NCBI RefSeq assembly: GCF_000517545.1
Contig: NZ_BAIV01000032.1
Coordinates: 1-64,000 of the forward strand
DNA length: 64,000 bases
Source of the DNA: Bacteroides reticulotermitis JCM 10512
GTDB taxonomy: Bacteria; Bacteroidota; Bacteroidia; Bacteroidales; Bacteroidaceae
Reading direction: 5' to 3'
Shown here: piece by piece, positions 58,382 through 64,000 of the stretch
How positions within the stretch are numbered: position 1 is the first letter of the stretch
Layout: every line of letters starts with the position of its first letter
Notes under the pieces: generated by a model
Databases searched by the model: none
What the model was told of the DNA's origin: nothing
Seen by the model: only the letters and a program-made list of their open reading frames with translations
Made by a program: the position numbers and the translations under genes

Positions 58382-58828
58382 ATGAAAATAATATCAGTCA
58401 GAAAAGAACCTAAGTTCAAAGATGTAGCGATAGAATATATCAGTAGTAAATGGAGTGTCCCACGAATGGTTTATGAAGATTGCATTACACATTGCATATC
58501 AACACCTAACCCTTTGCCTCAATGGTATCTACTCGAAAAAGGGAATGAAATAATAGGTTGTGCAGGGCTTGTTACGAATGATTTTATCAGCCGGATGGAC
58601 TTATACCCTTGGTTTTGTGGTTTATTCGTTGAAGAAGCCCATAGAGGTAATAACTACGGATCATTATTGATGGAAGAAGCAAAACGAGATGCCTCAAAAG
58701 GTGGTTTCCGAAAACTGTATTTAAGCACCGGCCATATTGGTTATTATGAACAATATGGATTTAGATACATTGGAAACGGATATCATCCTTGGGACGAAGA
58801 ATCACGGATTTACGAAATAGAACTATAA
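58382..58828 (+). CDS. GNAT family N-acetyltransferase
   Basis: A 148-residue acetyltransferase with the acetyl-CoA loop in VEEAHRGNNYGSLLMEEAKR (motif A) and C-terminal HIGYYEQYGFRYIGNGYHP. ATG 58382 (MKIISVRKEPKFKDV) preferred. Substrate unknown. It lies between the two receptor-tail repeats and is AT-rich, unlike the receptor and kinase around it, so it came with the inserted segment. Confidence 0.9.
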   Translation: MKIISVRKEPKFKDVAIEYISSKWSVPRMVYEDCITHCISTPNPLPQWYLLEKGNEIIGCAGLVTNDFISRMDLYPWFCGLFVEEAHRGNNYGSLLMEEAKRDASKGGFRKLYLSTGHIGYYEQYGFRYIGNGYHPWDEESRIYEIEL

Positions 58829-58831
58829 ATC

Positions 58832-58975
58832 ATGAACATCAAGCGAAACATAGTCTTTGCTCTTGAAAGTCGGGAGAAAGACGGTAAACCTATTACAGAG
58901 AACGTTCCTGTCTGCATACGCATCATCTATCGTTGCGGGAGGCTGTTTCAATACCCAATATTTACTATAAAGTGA
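58832..58975 (+). pseudogene. tyrosine integrase N-terminal fragment
   Basis: A 47-codon frame starting MNIKRNIVFALESREKDG and ENVPVCIRIIYR, the arm-DNA-binding start of Bacteroides mobile-element integrases. After the CGR segment the sequence passes into the second receptor-tail repeat and stops, so about 350 residues including all catalytic ones are missing. It starts 3 bp after the GNAT stop. Confidence 0.7.
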
Positions 58976-58981
58976 CGTTTT
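58954..58981 (+). repeat. receptor 3'-end repeat, copy 2
   Basis: Encodes the same VSIPNIYYKVTF-stop end as copy 1 with synonymous differences; 687 bp from copy 1. It lies 9 bp before the kinase ATG. Confidence 0.8.
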
Positions 58982-58990
58982 AAAAGAAAC

Positions 58991-60742
58991 ATGAAACGGA
59001 AGATAGCAAATAATTTGGCGCTTATCGCGGTATTGGGCTTTATCGCTATGGGAAGGATTTATCTGATTTCATCAGAAGGACTGCGTATTGCCCATACAGC
59101 GTTGATTATAGAGGTTGTGTTGATTACGCTGACTTATTTTGCTGCAACAATCTTGAATATCCGTGTACTCGTGCCCCGCCTGTTATTGCGAAACCGTTTC
59201 ACTGCATATATGGTTTCATTGCTGGCGCTTGCAATGATTTTTATAGCTATCGAAATAGGCTTCGAACGTTTGTTCATCGACCACTATCACTTGTCGCCCG
59301 GAAGAGACCTGTATTTTTCGGAAGACAGCATTTTATTTTTTGAGATGCTCTCCGGCATTGCCGTTTACTTTATCAGCGTGGCAGGGACGGCGATTGTTAT
59401 CTTCATGCGTCTTTGGAAGCAGTCAGGCGCACGGATGCGGGATTTGGAAGAACAAAGCGCCCGGAGCGAATTGGAGAAAGTCAGGACACGGATTGATTCC
59501 GAAGCACTGTTTGAGACGCTCGACAGGACAGCAGGTATTGTCCGGCAATCACCTTCCGAAGCTTCCACCCTGTTGATGAAGCTAAGCAAATCGCTCCGCC
59601 TGCAACTGTACGAAAGTGAACACAAGCGGCATACCGCGCCGGGGGAACTTCCCTCACAAATGTTCAACCTGTCATCACCCCTCCTGAATTTATTGACGGA
59701 GAAACGTTACCGTGGAGTACGCCATCTGTCGATGATAATGGTATTCACGCTGATACTAAGCTCCAATCTCAATGGAACATGGTTTTCGCTCCTGTTTATG
59801 CTGCCGCTATCACTGTCTATTTATCTAATCCTGATATATTTCAGTATCCATGTATTAATGCCGAAATTGATGATGCGGAACAGAATGCCTGCTTATTTGA
59901 TGTCGGTAACGCTGTCGGCGCTCGTGATTGTCATACCCATGCAGCTAACTTATTTTAACGGAATTGCCGATAGTAATGGATGGTATAATGAACAGTTTAC
60001 TTTCAGCGCCTGGCACTTCTCTGCGTGGATGCAGGTATTATATACCATTACCAATACCGTCAAGATAAGTTTTCCAATGATTAGTGTGAATGTTTTCATC
60101 CTTTTCCAGCATTGGGTGCGGAACGAACGGTATATCGCCGAACTCGAAGCGGCAAGGCTACGCTCGGAACTGGAACAGTTGCAAAATCAGGTAAATCCCC
60201 ATTTCCTGTTCAATATGCTCAACAATATTATCGTCCTGACAAAGAAAAATCCCGACGAGGCGGCTAATGTACTCCATAAATTGAGCAACATGCTGCAATA
60301 TCAGTTCCGTGGCTTCACGAAGCAATCCATATTACTTGGTGATGATATACGTTTCCTGACCGACTACCTGAACCTCGAAAAGCTGCGGAGGGATAATTTC
60401 GAGTTCAGTATCACGGCAGGCGACGGCGTAGAAGAAATTTCACTGCCTCCGCTGTTGTTTATTCCCTTTGTGGAAAATGCCGTGAAACACAACAACGACA
60501 ACCGTAACCTCTCTTTCGTCCGGCTCCGGTTTGCCAGGGAAAACGACAATTTGTGTTTCGGGTGTATCAACTCCAAACCGCTCCGCCCGACGCGTAAGGA
60601 CGAAGCCGGCGGACTGGGGCTTCCCAATGTGCGCCGCCGCCTCGATTTGCTGTATGGAAACAGGTACCGGCTGGAGATAACCGAAAACGAAACCTCCTAC
60701 ACGGTACAATTAAGTATTGAACTTAAATATAAAAAGATATGA
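58991..60742 (+). CDS. LytS/YehU-type sensor histidine kinase with two tandem modules
   Basis: A 583-residue kinase. Module 1 (residues 1-210) has about 4 transmembrane helices and a coiled linker (RSELEKVRTRIDSEALFETL) aligning with the His-kinase dimerisation box but with E171 where the catalytic His would be. Module 2 (about 240-583) repeats the membrane unit and carries the real kinase: NPHFLFNMLNNI with H404, N-box FVENAVKH (493-500) and G-box GGLGLPNVRRRL (540-551). Overlaps the response-regulator ATG by 4 bp. A degenerate first copy may be a sensing or pseudokinase part. GC-rich like the receptor. Confidence 0.9.
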   Translation: MKRKIANNLALIAVLGFIAMGRIYLISSEGLRIAHTALIIEVVLITLTYFAATILNIRVLVPRLLLRNRFTAYMVSLLALAMIFIAIEIGFERLFIDHYHLSPGRDLYFSEDSILFFEMLSGIAVYFISVAGTAIVIFMRLWKQSGARMRDLEEQSARSELEKVRTRIDSEALFETLDRTAGIVRQSPSEASTLLMKLSKSLRLQLYESEHKRHTAPGELPSQMFNLSSPLLNLLTEKRYRGVRHLSMIMVFTLILSSNLNGTWFSLLFMLPLSLSIYLILIYFSIHVLMPKLMMRNRMPAYLMSVTLSALVIVIPMQLTYFNGIADSNGWYNEQFTFSAWHFSAWMQVLYTITNTVKISFPMISVNVFILFQHWVRNERYIAELEAARLRSELEQLQNQVNPHFLFNMLNNIIVLTKKNPDEAANVLHKLSNMLQYQFRGFTKQSILLGDDIRFLTDYLNLEKLRRDNFEFSITAGDGVEEISLPPLLFIPFVENAVKHNNDNRNLSFVRLRFARENDNLCFGCINSKPLRPTRKDEAGGLGLPNVRRRLDLLYGNRYRLEITENETSYTVQLSIELKYKKI

Positions 60743-61455
60743 ACTGTATTATTGTTGATGACGAACCCTTAGGCCGCGAAGCTATCCGCCTGTTGGTGGA
60801 AGATACCCCGGCGCTGGACTTGTCGGGAAGTTTCGGAGATGCCGAATCGGCAGGAAATTTCCTGCTCGACCATCCCGTTGATTTGGTATTCCTCGACATC
60901 CGTATGCCCGGTACGGACGGGATAACGTTTGCCCGCACCGTCAGGGACAACACTTTAGTGATATTCACTACCGCCTATCCCGAATACGCGGTGGACAGTT
61001 ATGAACTCGATGCCGTGGATTATCTCCTGAAGCCCATTGAACCGCAACGTTTCCAAAAAGCCGTTTCCAAAGCCGGCGATTACCTGCAACTCTTGCAGGA
61101 CAAATCACAGAAAAGCAGCGTGGAAACCATTACGCAGGAGCATATCTTCGTGAAGTCAGACCGTCGCTACTTCAAAATCCTTTTCCGCGACATCCTGTTT
61201 ATCGAGGGCTTGAAGGATTATGTTGTCATCCAGACCGGCAAACGGAAAATTATCACGAATACTACGCTAAAAGCTATTCAGGAACAACTTCCGCAGGAAA
61301 TTTTCCTGCGTACCAACAAATCCTATATCGTCAATCTGGAAAAGATTGATTCCTTTGATGTAAATGACATTTATATCGGCACGCACGAATTGGCTATCGG
61401 CAGCCGTTACAGGGACAGTTTTATGGAGAAATTTGTGAAAGGGAAACTTGTTTAG
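60739..61455 (+). CDS. LytTR family response regulator
   Basis: A 238-residue regulator: receiver domain with D7/D8, phosphoacceptor D53 (LVFLDIRMPG) and K98 (YLLKPIEP), followed by a LytTR DNA-binding domain (FVKSDRRYFKILFRDILFIE, LRTNKSYIVNLEKIDSF). It is the partner of the upstream kinase and lies 29 bp before rteC. Targets unknown. Confidence 0.93.
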   Translation: MNCIIVDDEPLGREAIRLLVEDTPALDLSGSFGDAESAGNFLLDHPVDLVFLDIRMPGTDGITFARTVRDNTLVIFTTAYPEYAVDSYELDAVDYLLKPIEPQRFQKAVSKAGDYLQLLQDKSQKSSVETITQEHIFVKSDRRYFKILFRDILFIEGLKDYVVIQTGKRKIITNTTLKAIQEQLPQEIFLRTNKSYIVNLEKIDSFDVNDIYIGTHELAIGSRYRDSFMEKFVKGKLV

Positions 61456-61484
61456 CAAGATAAGTGATTTCTAATAATGACAAG

Positions 61485-62336
61485 ATGGAACAGTTTGTGT
61501 GTAATCTCAAGGAAAGTATTTATGCCGACATTCAGAAAATTGAATTGTCGGAGAGTGATATTTCTCAGAAATCGTTGAAAATAATTCAAGTGCTGGAGAA
61601 AACCTTTGAAGATTTAAAAACATTCATTTTGGATTATACTTTCAAAGACCAAACGGAAGAAATAATTTTCTTTAAAGAAATTAAGCCTCAATTGTTCAGC
61701 CAATTAGTCTATCATAACAAAATTTACAATATTGAAATGCGGATGCCGACAGGTAGCTATAATGATAAAAAATCTTATCTGGAGAGTGTATTAAGCAGAA
61801 TCAAGTATTTCTTCGATATGAATTTTGATTTTTACCATTATTACCGTTCCGGAAGCACTCACTTGGATAAATATTACTTTCTCATGGGGAAACCTGATAT
61901 ACAACTCATTCTGGATAGTTTTTATTTTGAGCGGGATACAAAATTCTCTACAAGCCATGATTTCAAGGTAGCAAAAATATTGGCAAATGAAATGCTGACA
62001 GTATATGTAAACGGGAAAATTATCAAACTGGAACAACAGTCTCAATCCTTTACGGAAGAAAGTTATTGCATTTCCAAATCCAAACACACATGGACGGATT
62101 CAAAAACAGACCTTACGGAACTGATTTATGGATTATACGTTAAAGGTAGCATTGACAAGGGAAATGTTGATATAAAGGAGCTTGCCGACTATTTTGGGAA
62201 CTTTCTCAATATTGATTTGAAAGATATTTACCGTATCTATCTGAACATCAGAAGCCGTAAGGACAGCAGGACGTTATTCCTTGATTCTTTGACAGATGAA
62301 CTTAATGACAAGATGGATGAAGATGATAAACGATAG
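61485..62336 (+). CDS. RteC family regulator of conjugative-transposon excision
   Basis: A 283-residue RteC-like protein (MEQFVCNLKESIYADIQKIE, FFKEIKPQLFSQLVYHNKIY, FDMNFDFYHYYRSGSTHLDK, C-terminal IYLNIRSRKDSRTLFLDSL). In CTnDOT, RteC activates the excision operon in response to tetracycline. ATG 61485 preferred over GTG 61464. Neither tetQ nor the excision genes are visible, so this is a remnant or a differently wired element. AT-rich. Confidence 0.85.
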   Translation: MEQFVCNLKESIYADIQKIELSESDISQKSLKIIQVLEKTFEDLKTFILDYTFKDQTEEIIFFKEIKPQLFSQLVYHNKIYNIEMRMPTGSYNDKKSYLESVLSRIKYFFDMNFDFYHYYRSGSTHLDKYYFLMGKPDIQLILDSFYFERDTKFSTSHDFKVAKILANEMLTVYVNGKIIKLEQQSQSFTEESYCISKSKHTWTDSKTDLTELIYGLYVKGSIDKGNVDIKELADYFGNFLNIDLKDIYRIYLNIRSRKDSRTLFLDSLTDELNDKMDEDDKR

Positions 62337-62766
62337 TAGAAATGCAAGTATGGAAACGCTTATTCATATCGAATGGAACCTGAAAGGAACCATTGATATG
62401 CAACACCTTTCCAATGAATTGGGTTTTACGGAAAAACAACTCAATGAAGCATTCTATGAACAAACATCATTCAGTATTCAGGAATATATGGCGAAACGCC
62501 GCTTTACGGAGATAATGAAGCGTTTGGCGCAAACCTGCGATGAAGTAGCAGTAATTGCAGAAGATTTTTCTTTCCCCAATACCAATACTTTAGTGTCCTT
62601 TTTGCAGGAATTTAATGTTAATCCGTTTTGTATCCGCAAAGGTTATCTGTTGGATGGATTTAACCTGACGGAATCAATAGTGGATTCAGTTATCAATCGT
62701 TTAAAGATTGCAGGTTCGTATCAGACGGCGATAAAGTCATTAAATAGTAGTATTTTTGTAAGCTAA
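62323..62766 (+). CDS. AraC-type HTH domain protein
   Basis: A helical protein of about 147 residues with a tandem HTH typical of AraC proteins: DMQHLSNELGFTEKQLNEAF, FSIQEYMAKRRFTEIMKRLA, then IAEDFSFPNTNTLVSFLQEF. It lacks a ligand-binding domain. The start is uncertain (62317, 62323 or 62350); 62323 overlaps the rteC end. It probably acts with RteC as a regulator of the element. Confidence 0.75.
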   Translation: MINDSRNASMETLIHIEWNLKGTIDMQHLSNELGFTEKQLNEAFYEQTSFSIQEYMAKRRFTEIMKRLAQTCDEVAVIAEDFSFPNTNTLVSFLQEFNVNPFCIRKGYLLDGFNLTESIVDSVINRLKIAGSYQTAIKSLNSSIFVS

Positions 62767-62823
62767 TCAGACAAAAAGATGACGAAAATAAATACAAATT
62801 ACAAAATGAGGAGGATTGAAAAT

Positions 62824-63036
62824 ATGAGCAAATACGAACCATTATGGAAACACCTGCAAGCAAATGAAAGTGAAACGCTGAAACTCACTTATGACGACAT
62901 CAAAGCTGTTCTCGGCTTTGATATCGACCACTCCTTTCTAACCTGCAAGAAGGAAGCGGCGCAATTTGGCTATCGTGTGGGGAAAATCTCCATGAAGGAG
63001 AAGCACGTTACATTTCATAAGGAGGAACAATTATGA
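62824..63036 (+). CDS. DUF7662-like small protein with Firmicutes-type RBS
   Basis: A 70-residue protein (MSKYEPLWKHLQANESETLK, CKKEAAQFGYRVGKISMKEK) like small clostridial proteins. AGGAGG lies 9 bp before the ATG, a strong Shine-Dalgarno, rare in Bacteroidales, pointing to recent transfer. It overlaps the next gene by 4 bp. Function unknown. Confidence 0.7.
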   Translation: MSKYEPLWKHLQANESETLKLTYDDIKAVLGFDIDHSFLTCKKEAAQFGYRVGKISMKEKHVTFHKEEQL

Positions 63037-63392
63037 AAAAATGGTATAACGAAGAATACGAATTTACTGTTGAGGTAACAGGCTTTCTCCGTGGCGACCG
63101 CACCGAGGGATATTGCCGAAACGGCGAAGAAATTGGAGACAAATATACCTGCACATATGGTTGCCCTGTAAATTCAGATGGACAGGGGATTTGCTCAAAA
63201 GTGATGATGATTATGTTCCCGATTATGGAAGCCGTTAGGAGCGGTGGCGATTTAGAAAACATCGGTGGCGACGGCAAATACAGCAAGGACGTTGTATGCC
63301 CGGACGGTTGCGTTATATTTCGACTGACAGCAAAGAAACTTGATAACGAGAATTTTTTTAAGGGGAAGTTTTTTAATCAGGGGGCGCTGTGA
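63033..63392 (+). CDS. TIGR04076 family protein with Firmicutes-type RBS
   Basis: A 119-residue Cys-rich protein (EVTGFLRGDRTEGYCRNGEE, CPDGCVIFRLTAKK) like TIGR04076 proteins common in Clostridia. AAGGAGG lies 7 bp before ATG 63033. Function unknown; probably co-transferred with the upstream gene. Confidence 0.7.
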   Translation: MKKWYNEEYEFTVEVTGFLRGDRTEGYCRNGEEIGDKYTCTYGCPVNSDGQGICSKVMMIMFPIMEAVRSGGDLENIGGDGKYSKDVVCPDGCVIFRLTAKKLDNENFFKGKFFNQGAL

Positions 63393-63395
63393 TGA

Positions 63396-63473
63396 ATGTT
63401 TCATTATTATGAGAGTAAAGGCAGCAAAATAATTAGTTTGAATGACCTGTTATGGCAACAGGAAATAAAATAA
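63396..63473 (+). pseudogene. 5' fragment of a duplicated gene, copy 1
   Basis: MFHYYESKGSKII followed by unrelated residues and a stop (25 codons). The first 13 codons match the start of the frame at 63932 with mostly synonymous differences. It is a truncated copy left of the VOC gene. Confidence 0.6.
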
Positions 63474-63507
63474 AATTAAAACAGAAATATAAAAAACAGA
63501 AATTATT

Positions 63508-63909
63508 ATGAAATTTAGTAATGTTAGATTGTTAGTCAAGGACTACAAAAGTTGTTTCAAGTTTTACAATGAAAAACTTGGTTTAGAGCCTGCTTGGGGC
63601 GATGAAAACAGTAATTACGTTTCATTCAAAGTGGCAGAAGGAATAGAGGGTTTTGCCCTGTTTGTTTCTGATTTTATGGCTCCTGTAGTGGGTAACGCTG
63701 AAAAAACTCAACCGTCAGGATACCGCGAAAAATTAATGGTGTCTTTTGAAGTTGAAAACGTTGATGACACTTATCAGGCATTGTTGGCAAAGGGTATTAC
63801 TTTTGTTAATCAGCCAACAGATATGCTTGATTGGGGAATGCGAGTTGTTCATTTGCGCGACCCCGAAGAAAATTTGATTGAATTATTTACTCCTCTGGCG
63901 ATTCAATAA
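63508..63909 (+). CDS. VOC family protein (glyoxalase/bleomycin-resistance fold)
   Basis: A 133-residue VOC protein with two beta-alpha-beta3 halves (MKFSNVRLLVKDYKSCFKFY, LGLEPAWGDENSNYVSF, VSFEVENVDDTYQALLAKGI, HLRDPEENLIELFTPL). Glu in the last strand is a likely metal ligand. Substrate unknown. It is sandwiched between two copies of a gene start. Confidence 0.88.
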   Translation: MKFSNVRLLVKDYKSCFKFYNEKLGLEPAWGDENSNYVSFKVAEGIEGFALFVSDFMAPVVGNAEKTQPSGYREKLMVSFEVENVDDTYQALLAKGITFVNQPTDMLDWGMRVVHLRDPEENLIELFTPLAIQ

Positions 63910-63931
63910 AGATAAAAAGAAAATTGACGAA

Positions 63932-64000
63932 ATGCTTCATTATTACGAAAGTAAAGGTAGTAAAATAATAACAGGATTTGGCGGAATTGAAAAATACTAC
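63932..64000 (+). CDS. partial gene, N-terminus only (runs off the window)
   Basis: ATG 63932 opens MLHYYESKGSKIITGFGGIE and continues to the edge without a stop. It is the second copy of the start seen at 63396. Family not recognisable from 23 residues. Confidence 0.55.
   Translation, partial: MLHYYESKGSKIITGFGGIEKYY

Noticed and set aside
58382..63909. GNAT, reductase and VOC genes as antibiotic-resistance genes
   Set aside because: The folds occur in resistance proteins but also in many unrelated enzymes; nothing in these sequences identifies a drug substrate.

Overview
The window comes from a member of the order Bacteroidales, most likely Bacteroides or a close relative. The evidence is a SusC/SusD pair, -7 promoter boxes of the TAnnTTTG type, few Shine-Dalgarno sites, and families typical of the group (DUF3575, DUF4834, DUF4954, BF0631-type metalloproteinase lipoproteins, RteC). 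There is no rRNA or tRNA gene, so the species cannot be named. About 20 otherwise normal genes are broken by what reads as the loss of exactly one base, many of them in essential or conserved genes (dnaE has four). I treat these as probable sequencing or assembly errors and annotate each gene across its break.

Layout. 1-3.3 kb: the start of a fimbria-type locus (DUF3575 gene leaving on the minus strand), a divergent AraC-type regulator and an intact tyrosine recombinase. 3.6-8.9 kb: aroA, an SDR oxidoreductase, a leucine-rich-repeat lipoprotein, a metal ABC permease, tsaE and an Imm17-like membrane protein. 8.9-15.9 kb: a MoxR/DUF58/DUF4350/DUF4129/SpoIIM-like membrane-associated operon with a divergent RDD gene. 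16.0-24.8 kb: trxA, dnaE, psd-pssA (phosphatidylethanolamine synthesis), tadA, yraN, mmcQ and birA. 24.8-27.6 kb: two tandem zinc metalloproteinase lipoproteins. 27.7-33.6 kb: a TPR protein, a MATE exporter, pyrH, a DMT exporter, frr and rsgA. 33.7-39.2 kb: a complete RND efflux operon (adaptor, pump, TolC-like channel). 39.3-47.4 kb: a PL10 pectate lyase, an acyltransferase, fumarase, DUF4954 and hflX. 47.6-53.3 kb: a SusC/SusD/lipoprotein glycan-uptake operon.

From about 53.8 kb onward the sequence is a mosaic of mobile DNA. It begins with a tyrosine integrase cut off just after its HxxR motif. Next comes a strongly structured leader RNA ending in an intrinsic terminator, in front of a RibD/DHFR-like reductase, and then a TonB-dependent receptor without its 5' end. 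A GNAT gene plus a 47-codon integrase stub is sandwiched between two synonymously diverged copies of the receptor 3' end. An unusual double-module LytS-type kinase with a LytTR regulator leads into rteC (the conjugative-transposon excision regulator family) and an AraC-type HTH gene. Two small genes with Firmicutes-style ribosome-binding sites follow, and a VOC gene lies between two diverged copies of the same 5' coding end.

The regions most worth following up are the leader RNA at 55.2-55.5 kb, the receptor-tail/integrase scar at 58.27-58.98 kb, the kinase-LytTR-RteC operon, and the duplicated start around the VOC gene. The rest is largely ordinary Bacteroidales core genome.
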